In this document: positions 23,037 to 34,794 of the stretch, piece by piece
Position numbering within the stretch: position 1 is the stretch's first letter
Layout of the letters: the number at the start of each line of letters is the position of its first letter
Assembly (NCBI RefSeq): GCF_902686445.1
Contig: NC_062232.1
Location: forward strand, 37,032,454-37,096,453
DNA length: 64,000 nucleotides
Origin: Sciurus carolinensis
Taxonomy: Eukaryota; Chordata; Mammalia; Rodentia; Sciuridae
Direction: 5' to 3'
The notes under the pieces: model-generated
Databases searched by the model: none
What the model was told of the DNA's origin: nothing
Seen by the model: only the letters and a program-made list of their open reading frames with translations
Position numbers and translations under genes: made by a program

Positions 23037-23302
23037 TAAAATTAAAACTCTGGCCGCAGGGTGGAATTTGGACTGGATAAAGGAGAGACTCAAGATAAAT
23101 GTGCCAGCTAGTGCAATGGCTCAGCATAAAGTCACAAGATCCAGATGGAGGCAGAAGGAATAGAATGGAATAAATCAAGCCATGTTTTCAAGAGGAATTA
23201 AAAAAAAAAAAAAAAAAAAAGACATTTGAGACATTCTGATGTCTGCTTTACTCCACAATCATGACTTTCAAAATGTATGCCATGGTCACGTAACCAGCTT
23301 CT
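23037..23302. other. Spacer with an A21 run
   Basis: Contains an A homopolymer at about 23200-23220, which may be the tail of an unidentified short retrocopy. The A run is not followed by a recognisable TSD. Confidence 0.35.
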
Positions 23303-24240
23303 TTTTTTAAATGACTTTATATTTTACAGCAGTTTTAAATTCACAACAAAATTAAGAGAAAGACACAGAGTTCCCATATACCTCTTTGCCCCCCACACAG
23401 GCATAGTCACCCCCAATATCAAAATCTCCCACCAGTATGGTACATTTGTTACAACCGATGAACCGATACTATCACACCACTATCCCTCAAAGTCCATAGT
23501 TCACATTAGACTTCATTTTATTCTATCAATGTACAACATATATCCATCATTATAATATCATACAGAGCAGTTCTGCTGTCTTAGAACTCCTCTGTACTCT
23601 GCCTTTTCATCCTTTCACCCACCACAACTCCTGACAACCACTAATCATTTTATTGTGTCCATACTTTTGCCTTTTCCAGAATGTCATAGAGTTGGAATCA
23701 TATGATATAGCCTTTTTAGATTTGCTTCTTTCTCTTAGTAATATTCATTTAATATTTTTCCATGTCTTTTCACAGCTTAGTATCTCATTTCTTTCTAGTG
23801 CTGAATAATATTCCTTTGTCTGGATGTACCACAGTTTATTTATCCATTCACCTACTGAAGGACATATTGGTTGCTTCCAAGTTTTGGCAATTATGAATAA
23901 AGATGCTATAAATGTCTGTGTGCAGGCTTTTGTATAGACATAAGTTTTCAACTTCTTTGGGTAAACACCAAAGAGTGTGATTGTTGGATCATACGGTAGG
24001 AGTATGTTTAGTTTTCTAAAAACCTGCCAAACTATCTGAAAGTGACTGTACCGTTTTACATTTTCACCAGTTCCTATTGCTCCACATCCTCACCAGCATT
24101 TGGCATTATCAGTGTTCCATATTTTGGCCATTATAATAGATGTATGATGGTATTTCATTGTTGTTTAAATTTGCATTTCCCTAATGACACATGATGTGGA
24201 ACATCTTTTCATATGCTCATTTGCTATTCTCAATTCTTTA
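23303..24240 (-). mobile_element. Old L1M 3' end, reversed
   Basis: Antisense 3' UTR (gagttcccatatacctctt, cacaggcatagtcaccccc) leading into antisense ORF2 end (aatattcctttgtctgga; 'ccattcacctactgaagga'). No intact frame. Confidence 0.8.
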
Positions 24241-24765
24241 AATCATGCCTTCCTAAAGTTTAGCAGGGAACTCTGATTTCTGTGAGACATTGTTCTTCTC
24301 CAATTTCCCCTTGAGCAAATGGTAACAGGGTGTTTGCTGTCAGTGGCTATGCCCATTGCACACATTGCACATCTGGAGTGAAGAAAGAGAAAGAGTTGAA
24401 GACTGCTGACTGCGAATCCACCCCCCCACCCCCGCTCTGAGGACAAATAGCAGGCTCTATACCTCTGCTGGAAGCCAAAGAATACTAAAAGCAAAAGTTC
24501 CCCATTTCTAGCGGAATTTGTTCACATTAAATTGAAAGGAAAAAGTTAAATTACTTAGACTTTTATGATTTTTCTATACAGAAAAACATTACTTTTACCA
24601 AGTCAGAATCTAAGAGCTTGGGTATCTAAATAGTTACCTTAAGAGAATACCTTCAGATCTAAGAGCTGAGAGTATAGATTCTAGATTTTGGATATGTTTA
24701 TTTGATTTTTCTAAAATACCAATGTTTTTAAATTCAGAGGTGCTCATTCCTGATAATATGGATTG

Positions 24766-24767
<2 letters not shown>
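24241..24767. other. No recognised feature
   Basis: No supported gene or repeat. Confidence 0.35.
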
Positions 24768-24839
<72 letters not shown>

Positions 24840-24844
24840 ACACA
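24768..24844. repeat. (CA)n microsatellite
   Basis: About 77 bases of CA, interrupted by single T substitutions at two places. Confidence 0.97.
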
Positions 24845-24995
24845 CTTCTCAAATTAAAGATGCTTGCTTGCATTGGATGCCTATGCAAGTTTCTAAAATG
24901 TGTCTTAACACCTTGCCAAGCAAATAACACAAATCTCATAGTAAATTCAGAAATCTGCTTTGCTCTCTTTTGGGTGAATGTTTCAGTCAAAACAA

Positions 24996-25026
<31 letters not shown>

Positions 25027-25923
25027 TTTGCATTCTAGAATTTGGTTGCCATCAGTTCTCTCTTAGCACTTCAGCAGGGAGACCCTCCCTCAAATTCACA
25101 GCCATACGTTGAAAAGAAAAAGCAATTTTCCAGACTCCCAGTTTCTTATTTTTTTCGATGTTAATTGTATTGCCTTCCTTCCAGGAGGATTTGATAAAAC
25201 TTAATTGCCCCAACTTGCAGACGTCAGAGGCAACAATGAATTTCCTCATTGAGAATGATGAACTCTAAAGAAATGTCCAACTCCAAGAGTCTATACTTTT
25301 CAAGTCTACATTCAAGCTATTTTGGAAACAGGTTTATTAATCAATAACAAAAGTAACTGAATTTTCCTTGTACAGCAGCATTGGGGTAAATACTAGTGGA
25401 TGCCTAGGATAGCTTGTTGTTCCAGGGGGTGAGATAAGAAGGACTCTAAAGAATAGGATAAGGAAGGAAATGAAGAGGGAAACTGTCCACTTCCCTTGTC
25501 TCCAAGCATTAGGTAAAAGCAAAGTGACCTTGGTCATAAAGTAAAAGAATGTATCTAAAACATCTGAAGAAATCCATCTGCAACCTATCCTACATATTTT
25601 CCCCGCTTGTAGGCATACATAATGGGGCCCTCCATTTTGTCCTAGCCTACTGTCACTGAGGAACACAAGAGTAATAAAATGTCCAAACCCTCTCTCTGAG
25701 TCCTCCAAGTTTTTTTCTTTGAGATCAGTATGTATGCTGAGGTATTTACTGCCTGAATTAGTCAAAGTTAGCTGTCGACTTCCACATTGAAGCTACACTT
25801 AATATCTCAAGTCCAAGGTGGTCAAAGGAAAGTAGACATGAGAAATTTAGTGAAGCAATGTGGCAGAAATTTGGACTGGAGAAAGTGATAATGAGCCTTT
25901 TAAGAAAATAAGAAAGAGGATAT
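24845..25923. other. Unclassified 1.1 kb, possible reversed LTR at right
   Basis: Includes a T-rich tract at 25000-25029. A 142-codon minus-strand ORF (25337-25765) has no domain. The minus strand carries an AATAAA at about 25338 in sequence that could be an old LTR U5 (25325-25800), but ends and target repeats are not visible. Confidence 0.3.
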
Positions 25924-26073
25924 AAAAAATCAGGGATAGGTTTGGGATGTAACTCAGTGGTAAAGAGCTTGTCTGGCATGCACAAGGCCCTGGATTTCAT
26001 TCCCAGTAACTAACACACACACACACACACACACACATACACACACACACACACACACAACAAAAAATCAGGG
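25924..26073 (+). mobile_element. ID SINE whose tail became a (CA)n microsatellite, with TSD
   Basis: ID body 25936-26008 (gggatgtaactcagtggt; attcccagtaac) is followed by interrupted (CA)n to about 26059. Perfect 12-base duplication AAAAAATCAGGG at 25924-25935 and 26062-26073 shows that the CA tract lies inside the inserted unit. Confidence 0.93.
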
Positions 26074-26850
26074 GAGCAGACTTTGATGAAATCCAAATGC
26101 TTTATTTGGGTCAGTAAAGTACAATTATGACTAAGATTGAGGAAATATTAAATTCACTACCTGGGCCTATAGAGAGCTATTGCCCAAACATCAGCAAATT
26201 TTGCTGTCTCACTTTTCCTATATTGCCATGATGTGGGGTCCTCACAGTGTTTAAGCACAGAAGCCCGCAAGTTCTGACTGACACAAGCCTCTGATAAGGG
26301 AATATTGCCAACTATTCCTGTGGTTCTATCGAATCTGTTTCTCTCTGAATTCCTTGATTGTACCAACTACAGAACTGTGAAACCATGTGACACAGTGAAA
26401 AGAATAATCACAAGAGAATTAGGAAACTTGTTCCAGCCCTCCCTATGCTAGAACCCATGAAGTAATCTCAACTATGTCTCATCAACTTTCTGGGCTTTGG
26501 TTTCCAGTTTAGAAAAATAAGGGTCCTGGTCTCTATGATTCTAGAAGTATTCCTCTCACTTCCATATAGTCAGCATTCTGAATTTAGCTCTTAGGAACAA
26601 CAAAACAAATGAGATTTGGGACTATTCAGAACAACTCTGTTGAGACTAGAGTCCCTGTGGCTAAAAGAGGAGGGAAGAACTCCGCATCCAGTAAAAAGCA
26701 CACAGGATACACCTAGGAATGTGTTAAAGCTCAACCTGGGAATGGGTCTGATGGAGTCCTAATGGGTCTGACACATCACCTACTTGTAGGGTGATCAACC
26801 TCTTTATTGTGTTTGAATCCTGGATTGAAATCCAAAGTTAACTAAGCCCT
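26074..26850. other. No recognised feature
   Basis: No supported gene or repeat in about 780 bases. Confidence 0.4.
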
Positions 26851-27056
26851 CTTTTTATTTTATTTATTTATTTATTTATTTTGGTATTGGGGATTTAACC
26901 CAGGGAGATCTACCACTGAGCTACATCCCTAGTCCTTTTTATTATTTATTTGGGGACAGAGTCTCCCTAAGTTACTGAGGCTGACCTTTAACTCATGATC
27001 CTCCTGCTCCAGACCCCCAAGTCACAGGAACTATAGGCATACCACCAAACCTGCCT
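26851..27056 (-). mobile_element. Dimeric B1-ID SINE, reversed
   Basis: (TTTA)n reversed tail, reversed ID half (tattggggatttaaccc; actgagctacatcccta), linker, reversed B1 half (ggctgacctttaactcatg). Confidence 0.9.
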
Positions 27057-27264
27057 CCTTCACTCCATTTAATCCATTGTAATGATCTTAAAAATTAGGG
27101 ACAAGGGCTCTCTAGTGGTCATAGCAGCTGGGGAGGCTCCTTGGAAGTGAGCAAGAGACTCATAACCTATGGTATACCCTCCTGATCCTAGAAATTCATA
27201 ACTCTTCAACATTATCCTTATCATAAACAGAAGGAAACATGGATTGGGTCATTTAATAATGGAA

Positions 27265-27482
27265 GCTATCTTTCACCAGGAGCTTACTCTGAGCCAAGCA
27301 CCATGATGAGCACTTCACAGTGCTTAAATCTCACAGCCTGCACAGGTCAGCCCGGTACTCATAATACAGATGAGGAAACAGAGTACAGCAGGCATTAAGT
27401 AACTTGTCTAAGGTCATGTAATTGGTAGGTGGAAAAACAGGGATTCCAATCCAGTAAGCCTGATGCCAGAGTTCACACTACA
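27265..27482 (-). mobile_element. MIR SINE, reversed
   Basis: Reversed MIR order: 'ctctgagccaagcacca', 'cagatgaggaaacagag', 'aacttgtctaaggtcatg', and 'ggattccaatccag'. Nearly full length. Confidence 0.88.
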
Positions 27483-27978
27483 AAAAATAAAAATCAACAA
27501 AAACTTACTTTGACATAATTTCAGAATTCAAATTGTAAGAATAATATTGAGAATTCCATATATCCTGTCCTCAGATTCTCCAAATGTCAATATTCTGCCA
27601 TAATTTGCTTTATCTTTCTCTTTGTGTGTATGTGTATCATATACATACATGGGCACATACACACACATTTATATGTGTGAATACATTACATACATATCTA
27701 ATATATATAATCATCTTTTTTTTAACTATTTGTGAGTAGATGGCAGACATGAAGCTTCTTTACCCCTAAATACTTTAGTGTGTGTTTCTTAAAAACAAGG
27801 ACATTCTTTTACATAAATACAGTACAATTGTCACTGTACTGTCGATTAACATTGAAACAATGCTATTATTAGATCCTCAGATTTTATTTGGATTCTGTCC
27901 ATTTTTCTACTTATGCCTATTGTAGAATCAAATCTGTGATTACACATTGCATCCAATTGTCACATTACTTGAGTCTTT

Positions 27979-28197
27979 TATTTTCTTTTTGGTACTGGGT
28001 ATTGAACTCAGGGGCACTAGACCACTGAACCACATCCCCAGACCTATTTTGTATTTTATTTAGAGACAGGGTCTCACTGAGTTGCTTAGGGCCTTGCTAA
28101 ATTGCTGAGGCTGGCTTTGAATTCATGATCCTCCTGCTTCAGCCTCCCCAACTGCTGGGATTACAGGTGTGCACCACCTTGCCCGGCTATTTTAGTC
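27979..28197 (-). mobile_element. Dimeric B1-ID SINE, reversed
   Basis: Complete reversed dimer: tactgggtattgaactc, 'gagacagggtctcactgag', 'gctgggattacaggtgtgc'. Flanks share AGTCTTTT, a probable short TSD. Confidence 0.92.
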
Positions 28198-28259
28198 TTT
28201 TTTAACTTTGAATACTCCTCAGTCTTTCTTTGTCTTTCATGATCTTGAAATGGCTGAAG

Positions 28260-28471
28260 AGTACAGGCCAGCCGGGTGTGGTGGCACATGCCTGTAATCC
28301 CAGCGACTGGAGAGGCTGAGGCAGGAGTATTGCAAGTTTGAGACCAGTCTCAGCAACTTAGCTAGACCCTGTCTCAAAATAAAAAATAAAAAGGGGCTGG
28401 GGGTGTAGCTCGGTGATTAAGCACCCCTAAGTTCAATCCCCACTAACAAAAGAAAGAAAGAATACAGGCCA
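28260..28471 (+). mobile_element. Dimeric B1-ID SINE with TSD
   Basis: Complete sense dimer in 28271-28460 with tail (AAAG)n. Flanks AgTACAGGCCA at 28260-28270 and AaTACAGGCCA at 28461-28471 (10 of 11). Confidence 0.94.
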
Positions 28472-28740
28472 ATCATTTTATAGAATATTCCTCAGTTTGG
28501 TTTGTCTGATGTTCCCTCCTCTTTAGATACAGATTATCCATTTTTGTTAGAGTGCCACATGATGCTGCATCCTTCTTTGTGCAGTGTATCAGGAGGCACA
28601 TGGTGTCAGTTTAACCCATAGCTAGTGATATAACCTTTGATCACATGGTTAAAGTGGCATCCTTAATATTCCCCTTTGCAATGACTCTTGTATAGAGGCC
28701 ACACTCTTAACTGCCTCTCTGTAGAGTTATCTCTAGCTAA

Positions 28741-29028
28741 AGGTACTGTATTCACACTGAGGGTACCAAGACTCAAGTCTCGAAGGAATTCTCTTCATGG
28801 AGAACTTACAATATTATTGGAAAGACATGAATGTGCTATATTACATTAGCATCTACCCATCGATTGTTCTATGAGTCCCACAAATAATTCAAGAAATTCA
28901 GGGGTAGAAGTGATTTTTGAGACCTAAGAGCTCCCAGAGGAGTAGGGGAAGCAGTTCTTGCCTGGGAATTAGGAGGAAAAGTTAGGGGTCTGGGTAATTC
29001 AGGGCTGGGCATGATAATGGAGATAAGA
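28741..29028. other. No recognised feature
   Basis: Unassigned. Confidence 0.3.
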
Positions 29029-29670
29029 TGATACCTGAGATATGATCTTACTACGGATTGCGTTGTGTTCTCAGCTCTTAAGTCTTTGCATGACAGGATT
29101 TCAAGCAAGCCACAAGACTTAAAGTATAGCAAAGTTTATTAGCAGGGAAAAAGAAAGGGGGGCAAGAACCTACAAGGGAAAGAGTAAGTCGTCTCAGAAA
29201 AGAGTAACAACTCATTTGTTTGTGAGTTCAGTTTTATTGGGGTAGAAGGGGAGTTTTCTAGAGAATCCTGCCCAAGCACTACCTTGGGCAAATTTTTAAG
29301 TCCCTACTGCGCATGTTTCTACTTAAAGGTAACTCTCAATCATTTTGATTTGTGTGAAGGTCACAAAGGCCCTCTTTCATCCGGGTCCAGACCAGATCAG
29401 TGTACTTGAGGGCTTTTTTTTTATTGGCGGAGGAAGTTTGGGACATATCTCCTTCACCCTCAAGAGGGAAGAACAACTCTGGAAATAACAAGCTCATTAG
29501 TCAAGGGTTATAATACACTGCTATCTTTTTAAACCACAGCTGGGTCAGAATGGCCTTGTGTGAGCTGCTTTAAAGAAAGACATGCTGAGAATTAGCACTT
29601 AGTCTCAGTCTATAGAATTAACCCCTTAAACTCTATGTTCTTACCATTCAGGTCGACCAGGTGCCTAACA
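29029..29670 (-). mobile_element. Possible solo retroviral LTR, reversed
   Basis: On the minus strand, 'ctaataaactttgctatac' (a polyadenylation-type context) followed by a U5-like stretch suggests an ERV1-like LTR. Candidate ends are TGATACC and CTAACA. No target duplication is seen at them, so both boundaries are tentative. Confidence 0.4.
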
Positions 29671-29810
29671 GAGCCATAATCAGGATGTAGGAAATGTCTG
29701 AAACTCTTGGTACTGATTTAGGAAAACCAAAACAGGGTATCATTGTCTCATACTCTTAAGAGGGCCCTGGCAGCCATTCTATTGGAGTAGATAGAGTGGC
29801 CAAAAGTCAG
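29671..29810. other. Spacer
   Basis: Short unassigned stretch. Confidence 0.3.
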
Positions 29811-30138
29811 AAGTAGGAATTAAATCTTAAAAAAAAAAAAAAAAAAATCACATCATGTGCATACATAAATATACCACAAGGAATTTTACCTTTATGTATA
29901 AGTAAAAAGAACCAATCAAATATAAATAAGTAACTGAGCAAAAGGAAGTGTAGTAGAGAAAGGACAATTGGGGTGGGTGAAGGGGAAGGAGAATAGAAGG
30001 AAAAAGAGAGGATTATGAACTGAAATCGAATTCCATGCATGTATGAGTTTGTCAGGATGAACTCAACTACTATGTATAACCATAAAGTTCTAATTTAAAA
30101 AATTAGAAAAAAAAAAAAAGAAAAAAGGAAATAGGAAT
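29811..30138 (+). mobile_element. L1-type 3' end insertion
   Basis: 3' UTR-like sequence (acataaatataccacaag; ctactatgtataaccataaa) closing in an A-rich tail. Flanks AAgTAGGAAT (29811-29820) and AAaTAGGAAT (30129-30138) match at 9 of 10 bases. An internal A18 run at 29830-29847 may be a second, internal tail. Confidence 0.7.
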
Positions 30139-31557
30139 CCAAGGCCTCTTGGGAATCAAAAGGTGCAGCCAGATGCAGGGGTTAGGGTGACCTGAGCCAG
30201 AGAAGCTCAGAACAATCTGACTAATTAACTCCCTAGCTCCTGGGCTCTGATTTCACCAAGTCTCAAATAGCACTAAATGGCCCTGCCATACATGTTCTGA
30301 AGGAAGCGTTCACAGCATTTTCAATGCCAAGGCCAAGGACATTTGGCAGGAGTGGCGGTTCTTTGTGAAGAAATAGCATTAGCAGAGATAGGGCAGATAG
30401 AAGTTGACTGAGAGAGACTCTTGTGGTCCATTTAGGACTTATTAGCTCAGATTTAGCATAGAGACTATTGTGTGTACACCCAACGAAGTGATGGAGTGAG
30501 AGTTTGGAATTCTTATCTCTCATCTTACCACCTATTCCTAAACTTGTTAGAATTTTTTCCAAACATCATTTTTACCTGTTTCTATAGTAAGAATGGGAAC
30601 TGGCACTTCTCTGAAGTATCTTTTGCTTCTAATCTGGTTCAGAATGAAAGTGCTCTCATTAAAGGGAGACCTCATTATATTCTGCTCTAATCTGCAGCAC
30701 AATCATAATGCAGTGATTACCTTGAATTATTATTGCACATACTTCCACCCACTTATTATTATATGTCTCTGTACTTTAATTTATGTTTCAATGAATATAA
30801 TTCCATACCCTCAATACTTAAATAATATTCACATTAAATATAACTGTGTGCCTATAACTCTCTGTGGGTGCTTGCATTGCAAATAACAGAAATTAGTACT
30901 GCCCTGACCTGAAACAAACGAACCATACCTGAAAGAAATCCGTTGGCATTTTAATAGAATATTAAGATATTGACATTTGTTATCAATTTAGTTTTTCGAA
31001 AACACTCTTCTAGAGAATGACTTTTGGAACCTTCACCAAAAGAAAAAAAAAAATCTTTGGAAGGAAACAGCAATTCTCCAGGGGGTTTTGTTGCCTACTA
31101 GCCTTGTCACCAGGGACTTTTCTCTAGTAGGAAATTGATTTAAAAAACAAAAACAAACAAACAAAAAGGAAGTGCACTGAGATTTAGTTGGTCTTTGTTT
31201 TATTTATTTATTTCCATCCAAGCATAGCTTGAGAAGAAAGTCTCCTGAGAGTTCGAGGAGTTAAAGTGAAATCTCAGAATCAACAACCAGGCAACTGGCA
31301 CAAAGGCCTACCTGCTCTGTCCATTTGCACTTGCATTTTATTGTCCAGGAAAAAGAATGCCATTAATGCTCATGTCATTTCTGGTGTGCAGTCTTAGGAA
31401 GCCATATACTCCCTTTTTTTTCCACTGGAATATGTCTCAGAGGAGACTGTCTTTGAAGACTATTTTTGCATTCTGTTGCACTTACTAGTATAGCTGCAAT
31501 GTGTGTGTATGATTTGATTGGTATTTATTTCAAACATATGGCCAACCATAACTTGGT
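30139..31557. other. 1.4 kb without a recognised feature
   Basis: ORFs of 60-99 codons overlap on both strands and lack domains. A short (CAAA)n run lies at about 31146-31166. Nothing else supported. Confidence 0.4.
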
Positions 31558-31705
31558 CCAAAAAGTAATCGTTTTTTAAAGAATTTAATCTTTATTTTAT
31601 TTATTTGTTTTTATGTGGTGCTGAGGATTAATCAAACTCAGTGCCTCCCATGTGCTAGGCAAGCACTCTGCCACTGAGCCACAACCCCAGCCCCAAGAAG
31701 TAATC
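31558..31705 (-). mobile_element. Long-tail ID SINE, reversed, with TSD
   Basis: Reversed tail (tttattttatttatttg), reversed ID body (gtggtgctgaggatta; gagccacaaccccagcccc). Flanks CCAAaAAGTAATC (31558-31570) and CCAAgAAGTAATC (31693-31705). Confidence 0.94.
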
Positions 31706-31837
31706 ATTTGTGATAAATTAATTCATTATTTCATACCATGGGACAATGATCTCAAAGAACTACAGCAATGGCAATCCTTCTCTTTGATTTCTAGTCTCTG
31801 ATTTTATTATGTTTTATTTTATTATCATCATTATTTT

Positions 31838-31915
31838 GCAGTGCGGGGGACTGAACCTAGGGCCTCACACATGCTAGGTCAATTGCTCTATTACTAAGCA
31901 ACATCCTCAGCCCCA
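31838..31915 (-). mobile_element. ID SINE body, reversed, tail not clear
   Basis: Reversed ID (gactgaacctagggcctc; taagcaacatcctcagcccc) with diverged boxes. The plus-strand left flank is T/A-rich. Confidence 0.8.
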
Positions 31916-31939
31916 GGAATATGTTTATTAATAGGAAAG

Positions 31940-32130
31940 AGCTGGCCTGGTGGCACATACCTGTAATCTCAGCTACTTGGGAGGTTGAGGCAGAAGGATC
32001 ACAAGTTAGAGGCCAGCCTGGACAACTTAGAGTCAAAATAAAATAAAAGGACTGAAGATGTAGCTCAGTAGTAGAGTGGATTTGTATTCAATCCCTAGTA
32101 CCACAAAAAGAAAAAAAATTAAAAAGAGGA
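31940..32130 (+). mobile_element. Dimeric B1-ID SINE, shortened
   Basis: B1 half (gctggcctggtggcacata; ggaggttgaggcagaagg) with a short internal loss before the linker, then ID half (gaagatgtagctcagtag) and A-rich tail. Confidence 0.88.
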
Positions 32131-32466
32131 GAGAGAACTAAATCAGAAAGTGATTTTGATCATTTTCAATAAGGAGTAAACACAGAGCAGATTTTATAAA
32201 CCTTCAGGCTAGGTAAACCCTTCAAGTTCAGTCTGGGTCCCCTATTGTGAACTATTCAAAACTCATTGTCTAGGAAGAGTACCCTGCTGGAAAGAGTCAG
32301 TGCTATGCTATTAAAATAACAATTCTTCCTGAAAAACATATTTTCAAGGTTGGCTACTCAACAAGTCCATGGCCTAAGGCAAACCATTATATAAATTGGT
32401 TATTAAAATTTTATCTCAAAAGAAGGAACATAATAGGGGTTAAGAGGATGCCAAATAGGGTGACTC
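32131..32466. other. No recognised feature
   Basis: Unassigned. Confidence 0.35.
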
Positions 32467-33000
32467 TGTTAGGTAAGAGTTCAGGGACACCAAGATGGCA
32501 GATATAGAGTATAGGAAAGAAGCCTCTAAAGGATAAGACAAGGAGACAAGTCATGTCCCTTTTTACAATAAATTCTATTACCATGACAACTCCCGACACT
32601 GAGGACTTATCACCATGACAACTCCTGCCATAGGTTCAAATTTTAAAATGACCAATGGGGATAAAGTGGCCAGTATTCTAATTAGGTTTTTCAAAGTAAC
32701 CAATGGGGGGAAAATTGGAAAATATTCTAGTCAGGTATCATAAGGTAGATAGTGGGAGCAAATGGACCAAGGTCTTCATTATTTCAGGTAATTATTATTA
32801 ATAATTAATAATATGGAAATAATAATATCCTATTAATAATAATAGGATGGAAATAAATAAATAAAACAAATGAAACATTATTTCATTAATCAGGTCCCTG
32901 TAAGGGAAGAAAAGACCTCACAGCTCAGGATATAAGATGCTAATTTCCAGACATTGAGGCCTTGAACCTCTCTCTGTCTCTCTCTGTCTCTCTGTCTCTC

Positions 33001-33061
<61 letters not shown>

Positions 33062-33206
33062 GGCTGGGCCCACTCCTTTCTACCTAATGGAGTGTTATCT
33101 TTACCTTCAATAAATTGTACTTTACCTGTTATTTCTGTGTGTCTTGCTCAATTCTTTGTTCAGGACACCAAGAACCTGACTTCAACTGGACACTCCAACG
33201 GTAACA
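32467..33206 (+). mobile_element. Solo LTR, ERV1/gammaretrovirus-like
   Basis: A 740-base block beginning TGTTAGG and ending GGTAACA. Repeated 'accaatgggg' CCAAT-type motifs lie in the U3-like part (about 32649 and 32699), a polyadenylation signal AATAAA sits at about 33110, and a U5 'gtcttgctcaattctttg' runs into 'caccaagaacctga'. This order is typical of an LTR. A CT microsatellite (32978-33061) sits before the poly(A) signal. No second LTR or gag/pol/env remnant is seen; no exact TSD was found. Confidence 0.6.
32978..33061. repeat. (CT)n / (CTGT)n microsatellite
   Basis: Compound CT and CTGT tract inside the LTR. Confidence 0.95.
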
Positions 33207-33713
33207 GTCAGGAAGAAGGGAAAGAGATTGAGGTTTTTTTAAACCTTGGTGCTAAACAGAAGTTGTTATTCTGTCCCCTCTGGGTGCAATTGGCATGATA
33301 ATGACTTAATAAAATATTGTAACTTTTTAATACATGTAATATTTTAAAAGAAAGAAGATAAATAGTCTACACTGTAGTCTATGCTATAGTGACATTGTAT
33401 TGAAACTGTGAGTTTATCACCCAAACACAATGTTTTGTCCATGGTTCTCATTCCATGTTACCCATTAGCTATAGTACCTTTTTCTTGGAAATTCTTCCAG
33501 CTGACCTACTATTATATCAAGGTAATTGAGCCTATTGAGGTATTATGTCACACGGAATACAACTTATCACCCTGACTTTTGCCTAAAGGGGAAAATACTT
33601 AAAATCAATAATCATGAATCAATGTAAATATCAAAGGCAAGGCAAGGATTTTATCCTTTCCAGGATGACAGCAGGAAACGTTCTGCACACCCCAGAGAAA
33701 CTAATGAAGCTTA

Positions 33714-33751
<38 letters not shown>

Positions 33752-34794
33752 TCGATAGTTTGAAGCCTCTGGAAATGATCCTCCTTTTGAGCTGAGCAAT
33801 GCCATTTACAATAAATTCACAAGCTACACCACTTTCAGAGCTGCATTCACCAAATATTTGTGGGTCATCTGATAGTCATAAGCTGGGCAATCACAGGTTC
33901 TTTTATTCCAATCTTAACTATTAATATCTATAACACTCAAATCATGCATCATACTTTGCACAAATATTTGTATACATATACAGAAAGGCTAAAACGTTGG
34001 ACACAGGGGTTCAGGAGGCTGAACTGAGAGCAAAGGCAAAGAACACATACAAATGCAAAGAGTCACTGTAGGTGGTCAGATAAGATTATGAACCAGCCAA
34101 AGAACTTGTTTGGGGGCACAGAGCTGTCAAAGCATGGAACTTATTCTAGGCCAGGGTCTGGGTGGACAGCAGTTTCAGAGTGTCAGCTTGAGGTGTCAAC
34201 TTGGAGTAGGCCTCTTGGTCAGCACAGGCAGGAGAAATCACACTATGCTGAAGTCCAGAGGGACAGAGCCAGAGGTTTGTCTCTGTGGCGATTTTCCTGG
34301 GCAAGGCCCACCATGAGTGACCAGGTGATGGGGTCAGTTGTGCTGCTGTGTCCAGTTTCAGGGTGCTACTCCTTTTATGGACCTCAGATGAGGTAGTTGC
34401 TTCATGCAATGCTCTGATATGTTCAATAAGGTCAAGGGCCTGGTTTTTCTGATATGAATTTGATATGCCCATGTATCCATATGCTTCTAATTAATTTGAT
34501 AAGTTCACCGGTAGTCATTTTTATTAGGCAGGTGTAGAGTCATTCTACCTCAACACTTACATTCAAAATGGAGTAACTCATGGCAAACTACTGCTTTATA
34601 AAATGGAGTAACTCAAGGTTAGGCACAGTCTGAGAATGACTGCTCTATACATCATGGAGTAACTCAGCAGGGCATAGCCTCTCTCTTCAGTCCTAAGGGC
34701 ATACAACTAATAAAGAAACATTTATTCAAGAAAATCTATTAAAACTTGGTAAGGAGAAAGAGTCTGATATTTATATCAAAAATCTCTTCCCAGA
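33207..34794. other. 1.6 kb unclassified, upstream of the full-length L1
   Basis: Contains an A-run of about 32 at 33718-33750 and three copies of an ATGGAGTAACTCA motif (34568-34580, 34603-34615, 34654-34666). ORFs of 60-108 codons overlap on both strands at 34.09-34.47 kb and lack domains. Possibly an old LTR remnant; not assigned. Confidence 0.35.

Larger units (their letters stand above)
27490..28740. mobile_element. Old L1M 3' UTR carrying two SINEs
   Basis: Blocks such as 'aaaaacaaggacattctttt', 'tcagtctttctttgtcttt', 'gtttgtctgatgttccctc' and 'gatcacatggttaaagtgg' follow an old L1 3' UTR as I remember it. SINEs at 27979-28197 and 28271-28460 interrupt it. Orientation not fixed. Confidence 0.55.

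Noticed and set aside
22863..23163. Poly-Arg / poly-Leu ORFs
   Set aside because: Produced by the CTC microsatellite.
25337..25765. 142-codon minus-strand ORF as a host gene
   Set aside because: No domain, no exon context, odd composition; possibly part of an LTR.
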